64,000 bases of DNA, from positions 1 through 64,000 of the forward strand of contig CBFHYX010000009.1 of NCBI GenBank assembly GCA_965660145.1, given 5' to 3'. The translations under genes and the position numbers were made by a program. Position 1 is the stretch's first letter; every line of letters begins with the position of its first letter. The notes beneath the pieces are model-generated. The model saw only the letters and a list, made by a program, of their open reading frames with translations. It did not search any database and was not told where the DNA came from. This DNA comes from JABURQ01 sp029243145. GTDB lineage: Bacteria > Planctomycetota > Planctomycetia > Planctomycetales > Planctomycetaceae. Positions 42,316-50,978 of this stretch are shown here, piece by piece.

Positions 42316-43379
42316 GGCGTCTCTCCTATGTGCTTTTTCCAAGCAGTGGTTGCCCGTTCTTCAAATCCATCATCGACATGAATTAACATTAATACGGCCA
42401 TGCCCTCTATTTCTGCCCAATCATAGCCGTTCGTTGGACCCATCACCATCAATGCGGTGGCCCAAGCATCGGCTTCGAGACACTTTCCAGCAAGAACGGT
42501 CACTGAAGCAAGTTCATGAGTAATCGGCTTGAGTTCTCTCGGGTCAATCGTGTGAGAGTATTTCTTCCCCTCATGTTCAATGAAGTTTCGATAATCTCCC
42601 GAAGTGGCCATCGCTTGGTCGGTCAATGACACCGCATTTTGTAATGACCGTCCCGTTTCATTCGGCCGTTCGATCCCCACACGCCATTTCTCTCCATTTG
42701 GCTTCAGCCCGGCCACACGGATTTCTCCACCGATTTCCACCAAATAAGCAGTCACTCCCTGAGACTCCAGATACTCAGCGACGGCATCAACGCCATACCC
42801 CTTAGCAATTGCGGATAGATTGACACTTACCTTGGCCTCTGACTTTTTGATGGCCGCAGGTTCAACGCGACTGGCCAGTTTATCCGACCCGATGATCGCT
42901 TTTAACCGTTCGAGTTGCTGTTCGTCGGGAGGCTCAACGTCACGTCCCGCGGGACCAAACCCCCACGTATCAATCAACGGAGCGACAGTCACATCGAATG
43001 CTCCTTCGGAGTCCCGAGAAATACGAATCGATTCCGCAATCACCATGGCAGTTTCAGGAGAGACCTCGAACCAGTCCGTCGATTCTGACCGATTGAATCG
43101 ACTGATCTCAGAATCATCGATCCAGTTTGACATCTGTTGATTGACTTCAATCAGTACCCGAGAAACTCCCTCTTGAAGTGTCTCGGAAGTCGTGCCAGCG
43201 GGAAGGTTTGAAACAGAGATCGAATAGGTCGTCCCCATCGTCTGTCCAGCGAATTTGATAGACTTTAGACCAGACGAAGACTCACACCCCAAACCGATCA
43301 TCGAAACCAAAAACAGATTGATCCAAAAAAAACGGACACCCAAAGGTGTCCGTGAAATTTTGTTGAACTCTGTGTGCAT
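42312..43379 (-). CDS. apbE: FAD:protein FMN transferase ApbE
   Basis: A 355-residue protein from ATG 43379, two bases after the nqrF stop. A hydrophobic N-terminus ends in IGLGC, so a lipoprotein is likely. ApbE landmarks are MGTTYSI, the DVTVAPLIDTWGFG block, DLSAIAKGY-like NLSAIAKGYGVDAVAEYL, VEIGGEIRVAG and SHTIDP. The enzyme attaches FMN through phosphoester bonds to a Thr in NqrB and NqrC, whose target motifs are present in this operon. A terminator-like hairpin with a T tract is embedded in codons 9-18, which may lower apbE expression relative to nqrF. Confidence 0.95.
   Translation of the reverse strand: MHTEFNKISRTPLGVRFFWINLFLVSMIGLGCESSSGLKSIKFAGQTMGTTYSISVSNLPAGTTSETLQEGVSRVLIEVNQQMSNWIDDSEISRFNRSESTDWFEVSPETAMVIAESIRISRDSEGAFDVTVAPLIDTWGFGPAGRDVEPPDEQQLERLKAIIGSDKLASRVEPAAIKKSEAKVSVNLSAIAKGYGVDAVAEYLESQGVTAYLVEIGGEIRVAGLKPNGEKWRVGIERPNETGRSLQNAVSLTDQAMATSGDYRNFIEHEGKKYSHTIDPRELKPITHELASVTVLAGKCLEADAWATALMVMGPTNGYDWAEIEGMAVLMLIHVDDGFEERATTAWKKHIGETP
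43325..43353 (-). terminator. Terminator-like hairpin inside the 5' end of apbE
   Basis: On the minus strand a perfect 9-base stem ACGGACACC / GGTGTCCGT with a 4-base loop is followed at once by a T tract (eight T counting the closing pair). It begins 27 bases after the nqrF stop, which is where an intrinsic terminator for nqrA-F would be expected. It also lies inside the coding sequence of apbE if apbE starts at 43379. The codons there read R-T-P-L-G-V-R-F-F. Confidence 0.7.
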
Positions 43380-43380
43380 A

Positions 43381-44604
43381 TCAACCACCAAAGTCGTCGA
43401 AGGCGATGTTTTCTGGTTCGACACCGAGATTATCAAGCATGTTCAGAACGGCTTGTAACATCATCGGAGGTCCGCAGATGTAATACTCGCAATCTTCAGG
43501 AGACGGATGCTTACTCAGGTATTCATCGAGAAGCACTTGATGGATAAACCCTTGATAGCCTTCCCAATTTTCTGAAGGGAGTGGATCAGACAGAGCAATA
43601 TTCAGTTTGAAGTTCGGGTTTTCTGCTTCGAGCTTTTCAAATTCATCCAGATAAAACAGTTCGCGACCACTTCGTCCACCGTACCAATAACTCACTTTGC
43701 GTTTTGTATCTTGCAACTTGAAGAGATCGAAGATGTGAGATCGCAGCGGAGCCATTCCAGCACCACCACCGATGTAAATCATCTCGGCTTCAGTATCTTT
43801 GATAAAGAACTCACCATACGGACCGGAGATGGTGACCTTGTCTCCTTCTTTCAAATCGAAGATATAGGAAGACATTTTACCGGGGGGAGTCCCCTTAGGA
43901 GCTCGCGGTGGCGGAGTGGCCACGCGAACATTCAACATGATGATTCCCTGTTCCCCTGGATAGTTGGCCATCGAATAGGCGCGAATCACTGATTCATCAA
44001 CTTTTGATTCGATATTCCACAACTCGAATTTATCCCAATCCTCGTGGAATCTTTCTTCGACTTTGAAATCGCTGTATTTAATATGATGAGGTGGGGCTTC
44101 GATTTGTATGAAGCCGCCTGAACGGAAATCAACATTCTCACCTTCAGGCAACTCGAGGATGAGTTCTTTGATGAAGGTGGCAACGTTCCGATTCGAGCGA
44201 ACCTTACACTCCCATTTTTTCGTTTCAAAGGCTTCGTGAGGAACTTCGATTTCCATGTCCTGCTTCACAGCCACCTGACACGATAACCGATAGCCTTCTC
44301 GGGCTTCCTTTTTATTGATGTGACCGGTTTCTGTTTCCAGAATATCACCGCCACCTTCAAAGACTTTCACCAGACATTGAGCACAAGTCCCCCCACCACC
44401 ACAGGCTGACGAGACGAAGATACCGTCATTGGCGAGCGCACCGAGGAGTTTTTGCCCCGCAGAGACGTTCAGTTCTTTCTGTCCATTGACAAGAATCGCA
44501 ACTTCACCCGCGGGGACAAGAATCTTCTTGGCTTGAAGGATGACCATAACGAGGCCGACAACGACCACGGTAAAGACCACTACTGCAGTAACGATTTCAA
44601 ACAT
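43381..44604 (-). CDS. nqrF: Na+-NQR subunit F (NADH-oxidising)
   Basis: A 407-residue protein with one N-terminal membrane helix, a plant-type [2Fe-2S] ferredoxin domain (Cys68, Cys74, Cys77 and Cys109), and a ferredoxin-NADP reductase-like module. The latter has RAYSMANYPGE for FAD, YIGGGAGMAPLRS and the C-terminal CGPPMMLQAV for NADH. It takes electrons from NADH and starts the chain FAD, 2Fe-2S, NqrD/E Fe, FMN, FMN, riboflavin, ubiquinone. The gap from nqrE is 65 bases. Length is normal for the family. Confidence 0.97.
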   Translation of the reverse strand: MFEIVTAVVVFTVVVVGLVMVILQAKKILVPAGEVAILVNGQKELNVSAGQKLLGALANDGIFVSSACGGGGTCAQCLVKVFEGGGDILETETGHINKKEAREGYRLSCQVAVKQDMEIEVPHEAFETKKWECKVRSNRNVATFIKELILELPEGENVDFRSGGFIQIEAPPHHIKYSDFKVEERFHEDWDKFELWNIESKVDESVIRAYSMANYPGEQGIIMLNVRVATPPPRAPKGTPPGKMSSYIFDLKEGDKVTISGPYGEFFIKDTEAEMIYIGGGAGMAPLRSHIFDLFKLQDTKRKVSYWYGGRSGRELFYLDEFEKLEAENPNFKLNIALSDPLPSENWEGYQGFIHQVLLDEYLSKHPSPEDCEYYICGPPMMLQAVLNMLDNLGVEPENIAFDDFGG

Positions 44605-44669
44605 GATGCAAATGCTCTTTCGTGAATTCCTGACGCGCTGTTTTATTCACAGACGTGGGGAATGTACGA

Positions 44670-45275
44670 TCAAAGTTTGATTCCAGAAAAGGACATGAAC
44701 GCCAACGCCATCAATCCTACCGTAATAAATGTAATCCCCAGACCTTTCAGGCCATCGGGAACATTACTGTACTTCATTTTCTCACGGATTCCGGCGAGCG
44801 CGACAATCGCCATCGCCCAACCAACACCCGATCCGACTCCATATGTCACCGACTCCGCGAAATTATAGTCACGCTCGACCATAAACAGAGTTCCTCCCAG
44901 AATCGCACAGTTCACCGTGATCAACGGCAAGAAAATTCCGAGTTGGTTGTAGAGCGTCGGGAAGAAGCGATCCAAGGTCATTTCCAAGATTTGCACCATC
45001 GCGGCAATCGTACCGATGTAGCAAATGAGTCCGAGATATTCGAGTCCGAAATCGATCCCCAGCATGCTCAACGAACCTTCTTTCAGCACGTGCTGAAAAA
45101 TGATGTTGTTCATCGGCACGGTGATCGTTTGAATCACAATGACCGCCGCGCCGAGCCCAACGGCGGTCTTCACATTCTTGGAGACGGCGAGAAACGTACA
45201 CATCCCGAGAAAGAAGGCCAGCGCGAGGTTCTCGACAAAAATGGCTTTCACAAACAGGCTGAGGTAATGTTCCAT
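44670..45275 (-). CDS. nqrE: Na+-NQR subunit E
   Basis: A 201-residue integral membrane protein with six helices, first residues MEHYLSLFVKAIFVENLALAF as is typical of NqrE/RnfA. The conserved ENLALAFFLGMCTFLA stretch contains the Cys that, with NqrD, holds the membrane-embedded iron centre. A good AGGAAGGA leader precedes the ATG, and only three bases separate it from the nqrD stop. Confidence 0.97.
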   Translation of the reverse strand: MEHYLSLFVKAIFVENLALAFFLGMCTFLAVSKNVKTAVGLGAAVIVIQTITVPMNNIIFQHVLKEGSLSMLGIDFGLEYLGLICYIGTIAAMVQILEMTLDRFFPTLYNQLGIFLPLITVNCAILGGTLFMVERDYNFAESVTYGVGSGVGWAMAIVALAGIREKMKYSNVPDGLKGLGITFITVGLMALAFMSFSGIKL

Positions 45276-45278
45276 GAT

Positions 45279-45908
45279 TTATCCTTCCTGTTCCACTTGA
45301 TCGGGGTACATGGTTCGCAGTCCCCAGATGAATAATCCGATGAGGAAAAAGGCTGAGGGAGCGAGCAGCATCAAGCCGTTGGGTTGATACCAACCACCGT
45401 TTTTCACATTAGCCAGCAACTCGACACCAAACAGTTTTCCCGAACCAAATAGTTCTCGGAAAAGTGCGACCACAATCAGAATCAATCCGTAACCGAGACC
45501 GTTTCCGACACCGTCGAGAAAGCTCATTTTGGGGCCGTTCTTCATCGCGAAACCTTCCGCACGACCCATTACAATACAGTTGGTGATGATCAATCCGACG
45601 AATACCGAAAGCTGCCGAGAGATGTCAGGCATGAACGCCTGCAACACTTGATCGACCAAAATCACCATCGAGGCGATAATCGTCATTTGGACAATGATGC
45701 GAATACTGCTCGGTATGAAATTCCGAATCAACGAGATAGATGCACTCGACACCGCCGTCACCAAAATCACGGCGATAGCCATGGTGATGGCGGTTTCCAT
45801 CTTCGTGGTCACCGCGAGAGCCGAACAAATCCCGAGGATCTGCAAGGCGATGGGGTTGTTCTTGAGAACCGGGTTAAACAACACGTCCTTGGTTTTTGCT
45901 TCAGCCAT
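45279..45908 (-). CDS. nqrD: Na+-NQR subunit D
   Basis: A 209-residue membrane protein with six helices. NPIALQILGICSALAVTTKMETA carries the iron-ligand Cys and is the family landmark; GRAEGFAMKNGP follows later. The ATG overlaps the nqrC stop (TAATG at 45910-45906), so translation is coupled. Together with NqrE it forms an inverted pair around the Fe site and part of the Na+ path. Confidence 0.97.
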   Translation of the reverse strand: MAEAKTKDVLFNPVLKNNPIALQILGICSALAVTTKMETAITMAIAVILVTAVSSASISLIRNFIPSSIRIIVQMTIIASMVILVDQVLQAFMPDISRQLSVFVGLIITNCIVMGRAEGFAMKNGPKMSFLDGVGNGLGYGLILIVVALFRELFGSGKLFGVELLANVKNGGWYQPNGLMLLAPSAFFLIGLFIWGLRTMYPDQVEQEG

Positions 45909-46717
45909 TATTTGGCCTCCAATTCAGTACCCAAACGCTTGTTGAGATAAATCTTGAACGCATGATCGCCGAGCCAATAATCAATCGTGTTTTCAACTCC
46001 GTTCGACGTGATCGTGGCTCCTGAGAGGGCATCGACCTGATGCTCGGCTTCGGGAGAGGACTCATTCACCCCTCCCTTAATGACATGAATCGCGGGAACA
46101 AGTTCACCATCCTCTATTTCGCGAGCCTGCTTACCGACCCAGGATTGTTTCCAATCAGGATTGTCGACTTCTCCACCAAGCCCCGGCGTTTCACCATGCT
46201 TATAGAATGTAATGCCGGCCACGGTTTTGAGGTCGTTTTCTAACGCCAAATAACCGTACATCGTGGACCACAGCCCTTTACCGTAAACCGGCAAGATAAT
46301 TTTGCTGAACCCATCGCCACTTTCGTTCTGGACGAAGTAGACAAAGGCGTATTTTTCACGTCGACCAATCCCTGCGACATCTTGGCCAGAGGGAATTTCG
46401 ACAGACATTTCAGGATCATTGGCGGCTTTGAGTGAGTCATAGGTCTCGGGATTGATCAGAGAATCATCGACTTCCAGACCGGTATCAAGATCGATCAGTT
46501 TTGAGTCGATCACTTTGAACTGTTCAGAGACTGGAGAAGCCTCATCAGACTCATCATATATCCCAGCCGCTTTGAGGATCTCTTTTTGCATCAGAGCCAA
46601 TTTATTGGCTTCCTGCATACTGCGTAAAGAGACAGCAGCCGCACTCACCATCAGTGAGCAGACAACACACAGCGTTGCCGCGACAGTAATTGTACGAATG
46701 GGTGATTCACGCGACAT
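45908..46717 (-). CDS. nqrC: Na+-NQR subunit C (covalent FMN)
   Basis: A 269-residue protein with one membrane helix near the N-terminus and a periplasmic flavin domain. The ApbE target motif DALSGATIT lies at 229-237, with Thr235 as the expected FMN-linked residue. GETPGLGGEVDNP is also typical. The 5' end overlaps nqrB by 11 bases. Confidence 0.97.
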   Translation of the reverse strand: MSRESPIRTITVAATLCVVCSLMVSAAAVSLRSMQEANKLALMQKEILKAAGIYDESDEASPVSEQFKVIDSKLIDLDTGLEVDDSLINPETYDSLKAANDPEMSVEIPSGQDVAGIGRREKYAFVYFVQNESGDGFSKIILPVYGKGLWSTMYGYLALENDLKTVAGITFYKHGETPGLGGEVDNPDWKQSWVGKQAREIEDGELVPAIHVIKGGVNESSPEAEHQVDALSGATITSNGVENTIDYWLGDHAFKIYLNKRLGTELEAK

Positions 46718-47933
46718 TGCGGGCCATCCTTCTTTTCACATTCGCCTGGACAAAGACATAATCGATGACCGGGGCAAATACATTACCAAACAGAATTGCC
46801 AACATGATCCCTTCCGGGAACGCGGGGTTAATCACACGAATCAAAATCGTCATGGCTCCGATGAGAGCCCCATAAAACCATTTCCCGCCCTCCGTCATGG
46901 AAGCGGAAACAGGATCAGTGGCCATAAACACCGTACCGAAAGCAAATCCACCAACCACAAGATGCCAATAAGGTGGTAAGGCAAAGACGGCATTCGTATC
47001 GCTGGAGATTCCCCAGAGCATCGTGGATAGAGCCATGGCTCCAATGACAACGCCGGCCATGATTCGCCAAGAGCCGATTCCACAACCAATGAGAATGACC
47101 GCACCGATCAAACAGGCCAAGGCTGAGGTTTCCCCCATCGAACCGGGAATTGTCCCAATGAAGGATTCCCACCAAGTGACATCAACGGCAGCCATTCCCA
47201 CTCCTCCCGGAGCGGTTCCCAACGCCGTCAATGCAGTGGCACTGGTTAACCCATCTACTGCCGTCCAAACGGAATCACCGCTGATTTGTCCCGGATAGGC
47301 AAAGTACAGAAAGGCGCGGGCAGTGAGTGCGGGATTCAGGAAGTTACGTCCTGTCCCTCCAAAGATTTCCTTACCGATTACGACTCCGAAGCTAACACCA
47401 ATGGCAACTTGCCAAAGCGGAATTGAAGGAGGCAAAGTGAGCGGGAACAACATTCCCGTGACCAGAAAACCTTCGTTAATTTCATGTTTACGAACCGTGG
47501 CGAACAACAGTTCCCACAGTCCACCCACCGTCATTGTCACGAGATAGGCCGGCAGAAAATACAGACCACCCAGTAAGACATTTGACCAGAATGAACTTTG
47601 ATCAAAAGTCCCGCCGAATACCTGAAAGATCGGCCCCCGCCATCCCTGATTAGAGACCGCATCCTCGACGGACATTTCCGCCAGAGCGATATTCGCTTGA
47701 AAACCAGTATTCCAGAAGGCCATCGCAATGCACGGAAGCAAGGCGATAATCACCATGCTCATGATTCGTTTCAGATCCATCCCATCGCGCACATGCGATG
47801 CGTTCGATGTCACTTCTCCCGGTGTGTAGAGAAACGTATCGATGGCTTCGTAGAGAGGATAAAACTTCTCGAGTTTTCCTCCCTTGGCGAACCTGGAGTG
47901 TTGACTATCGAGAAGACGCCGCAGAAATTTCAT
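46707..47933 (-). CDS. nqrB: Na+-NQR subunit B (covalent FMN, quinone site)
   Basis: A 408-residue membrane protein with about ten helices. The conserved N-terminal stretch and RNFLNPALTARAFLYFAYP are present. The ApbE-type motif DGLTSAT (227-233) points to Thr233 as the covalent FMN site. NqrB also carries the riboflavin and ubiquinone region. The gap from nqrA is 15 bases. Confidence 0.97.
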   Translation of the reverse strand: MKFLRRLLDSQHSRFAKGGKLEKFYPLYEAIDTFLYTPGEVTSNASHVRDGMDLKRIMSMVIIALLPCIAMAFWNTGFQANIALAEMSVEDAVSNQGWRGPIFQVFGGTFDQSSFWSNVLLGGLYFLPAYLVTMTVGGLWELLFATVRKHEINEGFLVTGMLFPLTLPPSIPLWQVAIGVSFGVVIGKEIFGGTGRNFLNPALTARAFLYFAYPGQISGDSVWTAVDGLTSATALTALGTAPGGVGMAAVDVTWWESFIGTIPGSMGETSALACLIGAVILIGCGIGSWRIMAGVVIGAMALSTMLWGISSDTNAVFALPPYWHLVVGGFAFGTVFMATDPVSASMTEGGKWFYGALIGAMTILIRVINPAFPEGIMLAILFGNVFAPVIDYVFVQANVKRRMARNVA

Positions 47934-47948
47934 GGAGGTCGGTTCCCG

Positions 47949-49298
47949 TTATCCTTCTTTTTCGATCCGTGTCAGGTTTTTCCGCAGGATGGGGCCATAT
48001 TCGTACTTGCCGGGGCAAACGAACGTGCAGAGCGCCAAATCTTCTTCATCCAGCTCCAGGCAACCAAGTGCCTGGGATTGTTCGGTATCTTCTACGATCA
48101 AAGATCGCAGTAAAAATGTGGGCACGACATCGAGAGGCATCACTTGCTCATAAGAGCCAATCGGGACCATTGCCCGTTTGCTGCCTTCTGTCGATGTCGT
48201 GAAATCAAATTTGTCGGACATTCCGTTGAACGCCGAGGCAAAAATCTTTTTGACTGAGAACTTGTTGAATCCCGGCTTTTGCCAACCGAGGAACTCGCGT
48301 TCTGTCCCTTCTGCTAAAGCCGAGACCTGCAAATGATAGCGGCCCAAAAAATTGAAGGGAGCAATGGCGTTTCGCCCGGACAACACCGAACCAGAAATGA
48401 CGCGATTGTTTTCCCCGTTGAGTTCGCCATCTGTCAGATCATCGAGACAAGCTCCCGCTCGCGTACGAATCACTTTTGGAGTTTTGACACTCGGGCCGGC
48501 AATCGAAATCACACGTTCAAAATTGAGTTGACCGGTGAGAAACAATCGGGCGATGGCGATCACGTCCTGAGAATTCACATACCAGACCGTCTTATTCGGC
48601 CCGACGGGATCGATCATGTGGATATGAGTCCCCGGTAATCCTGCCGGATGAGGGCCTTCAAACTCATGAGTCGTCACGAATGGTAAGTCCGCACCGGGAA
48701 GCTTGACTCCCGGGGCCTTACAAAGATGAACGGTTCCTTCCGTCAAATGACGAATGATTTGCAAACCGTAATCGAAGTCGCGTCCCGCTTCCTGAATCAC
48801 AATTGCCGGATTCACAGCCAACGGATTTGTATCAATCGCAGTCACAAAAATTGAATTGGGGGCTGAATCGATCGCGGGGACTTTGCTAAAAGGCCGAGTG
48901 CGGAAAACAGACCACATTCCCGATTCCACCAGCAAATCACGTACTTGCTCGCGAGTTAGCTCATCAAAATTGGTATCCGCGTAGCTGGTGAAAGTTTCGG
49001 AATCGTCGCTACCATCAAGTTGCACGACAACAGATTGGAAAACACGTTTCTGCCCACGATTGACGGCAATCACTTCACCGGCACCCGGTGAGGTATAGCG
49101 TACGCCTTCCGTCTTCTTGTCGGTGAAGAGCAATTGACCCGCTTTGACCTTGTCGCCAATCTGGACTTCCATCGTCGGTTTCATACCGACGTAGTCAAAA
49201 CCGAGTATCGCAACTTGCGAAACTTCAGGCCCTGCGACAATTTCTTGAACGGGCTCCCCATTGATGGGAAGATTGAGCCCTTTTTTAATCCTGTGCAT
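47949..49298 (-). CDS. nqrA: Na+-NQR subunit A
   Basis: A 449-residue cytosolic-face subunit, first gene of the operon. MHRIKKGLNLPINGEP, VGMKPTMEVQIGDKVKAGQLLF and YTSPGAGEV match the family N-terminal biotinyl/RnfC-like part; GTHIHMIDPVGPNKTVWYVN is a second landmark. It contributes to the quinone site. The promoter must lie in 49299-49907. I see no gene in those 609 bases and no promoter convincing enough to mark. Confidence 0.97.
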   Translation of the reverse strand: MHRIKKGLNLPINGEPVQEIVAGPEVSQVAILGFDYVGMKPTMEVQIGDKVKAGQLLFTDKKTEGVRYTSPGAGEVIAVNRGQKRVFQSVVVQLDGSDDSETFTSYADTNFDELTREQVRDLLVESGMWSVFRTRPFSKVPAIDSAPNSIFVTAIDTNPLAVNPAIVIQEAGRDFDYGLQIIRHLTEGTVHLCKAPGVKLPGADLPFVTTHEFEGPHPAGLPGTHIHMIDPVGPNKTVWYVNSQDVIAIARLFLTGQLNFERVISIAGPSVKTPKVIRTRAGACLDDLTDGELNGENNRVISGSVLSGRNAIAPFNFLGRYHLQVSALAEGTEREFLGWQKPGFNKFSVKKIFASAFNGMSDKFDFTTSTEGSKRAMVPIGSYEQVMPLDVVPTFLLRSLIVEDTEQSQALGCLELDEEDLALCTFVCPGKYEYGPILRKNLTRIEKEG

Positions 49299-49907
49299 TC
49301 CGAACCGATTCCTCTTCGAAACGGATGAGATAATTATAAGGCCTGTTAAGGCTTGAGTTTACCCGTATAAATTCGGGTCACCAATGTCGGTTTGAATATT
49401 GAACACGTCATTTGAAGTGCAATCTGGAATCACATTTGGAGATCCCTCACTGCCATATCCGACGGAAGTCGCGACATTATCACTGCTTCCTGAGGTTATC
49501 TTACACGCCAATGCGCAGAATGGTAGCCAATGGGAGCAGACTCTTTTTGTGTTTTCTTGTCGCTGGGAATCGGTCATTACTCCTCAGTCTAATCCATTAT
49601 CAAAAGTATGATATCACCTATCTATAAAGGTTTTAGAGTGAAGACTCGGTTCTCAGATTTAATTCCCGAAAGTGAAACGCCATGTTCCTCCCCGTGGGAA
49701 ATTCAAATTCACAATTGAACATTCCCCATGTGGATCTCCAGAACTACCTAACCCGAACAACCGCTATGATTGGGGAGAGAGTTCAGCAGATTCTCTTCGC
49801 GCGCTGAGGAAATATTGACAGTCTCCACCGAACAGGGTCATATAGAAATATTGAAGCCTCTTTCCCGTTTCCGATTTTGTGATGACCTGACTTCACGAGG
49901 TAAACCT
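49299..49907. other. Divergent intergenic region between nqrA and a secreted-protein gene
   Basis: These 609 bases carry only short overlapping open frames with no leader or family resemblance. The region must hold the nqr promoter (minus) and the promoter of the gene at 49908 (plus). I cannot point to either with confidence. Confidence 0.5.
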
Positions 49908-50777
49908 ATGTTTTCCCACAGATCCTTCAGTCTGATGACCTTTGCGACATTGATCGCACTCTCTTGTGCGACCAGTGACGCTCAATGTTACTCCAACAGC
50001 TACACAACCTTCTACGGCCCCTCCACTTCCTATTACGGCGGGGGTTATTCCAATTACGCACCGTCCGGTGGAACGTGTTGCGGAAATGGATCGTACACAT
50101 CGTTTTATGGCGGCAGCAGCTACGGCAACAACCCGTTTGCTCCTCTGGTACCTGGGCCTCGCTTCGATCTGTTTGCCCCGTTCCGCATGAACCGATACAG
50201 AGCCGCATACGCTCCCTACGGGAACAATTGTGGCTGCCCTTCCCCTTGTGGAGATAGTGGATGTGCAACCGGCAACTGTGGTGTCACCACCAATCAGCCC
50301 CTCAAGCCGACTCCCGATACACCACCTACCAATAACGGAAACGTCCCACGTACCTACGACGAAAACGATATGCCCCCGATGGATGATCCGGCATTTCGCC
50401 CAAGCGTCCCACCTGATAACGGTGGCCTAGATGATTCATTTCCGGGTGACCTCGGGACTAAAAGCTTTAAAACTCCGGTCGAAGATGAGACTCCCGCGAA
50501 TGAAACAAATCCGATTGTCCCCCTCGACGCCAACCCGGCATCCCTGCCAGCAGACCAATTCAATTTTGATATTCCCAAGCCAATAACCCCACGTAATAGT
50601 GCTCAGTTTGTGCCAACACGTCATCTCGAACAAAAGATCAGCTGGCGATCTTCACCCGTTGTGGTCCCTTCGCGACAACAAATTGCCAAGAGCCGGCCCT
50701 TAGTCGTTCGACAGACAGTGCGCGTCCTGCCGAGCAAGCCACTCACAATGGTCAGCGATTCTCGACCTGTGAAGTAA
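49908..50777 (+). CDS. Secreted Tyr/Gly/Cys/Pro-rich protein
   Basis: A 289-residue protein. I chose ATG 49908 with GAGG eight bases upstream, because a signal peptide (MFSHRSFSLMTFATLIALSCATSDA) follows at once. Residues about 27-105 are rich in Tyr, Ser and Gly (TTFYGPSTSYYGGGYSNY, YTSFYGGSSYG). A Cys cluster CGCPSPCGDSGCATGNCG (about 107-124) may bind metal or form disulfides. The rest is Pro/Asp/Asn-rich and ends in a basic tail. No enzyme motif is visible. It looks like a structural envelope or surface protein of planctomycete type. A strong terminator follows it. Confidence 0.75.
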   Translation: MFSHRSFSLMTFATLIALSCATSDAQCYSNSYTTFYGPSTSYYGGGYSNYAPSGGTCCGNGSYTSFYGGSSYGNNPFAPLVPGPRFDLFAPFRMNRYRAAYAPYGNNCGCPSPCGDSGCATGNCGVTTNQPLKPTPDTPPTNNGNVPRTYDENDMPPMDDPAFRPSVPPDNGGLDDSFPGDLGTKSFKTPVEDETPANETNPIVPLDANPASLPADQFNFDIPKPITPRNSAQFVPTRHLEQKISWRSSPVVVPSRQQIAKSRPLVVRQTVRVLPSKPLTMVSDSRPVK

Positions 50778-50816
50778 AACGCGTAGCAAGTACCGACGAT
50801 TTCAAGATTCACACAG

Positions 50817-50844
50817 AGCGTGGCTGACAAGCCACGCTTTTTTT
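50817..50844 (+). terminator. Intrinsic terminator
   Basis: AGCGTGGCT (50817-50825) pairs perfectly with AGCCACGCT (50830-50838) across a GACA loop and is followed by a T run to 50844. It lies 40 bases after the stop of the secreted protein and 134 bases before rimO. Confidence 0.9.
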
Positions 50845-50978
50845 GTAGGGTCGCCTGAGTTTTTGCAATCGTGCATCTCCCTATCGATCACGGAATTGGT
50901 CGGTTAGAATTGAGAGAGAACGATTCCGCCTCGAATCCGTTCGATTTTCAAGTCGCAAACCTTCACTGACATCCGATC

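Noticed and set aside
44655..45335. 226-codon plus-strand frame opposite nqrE/nqrD
   Set aside because: Highly charged, His/Gln-rich translation typical of the antisense of hydrophobic membrane genes.
49359..49627. Small open frames between nqrA and the secreted protein
   Set aside because: Three mutually overlapping frames on both strands without leaders or family resemblance.
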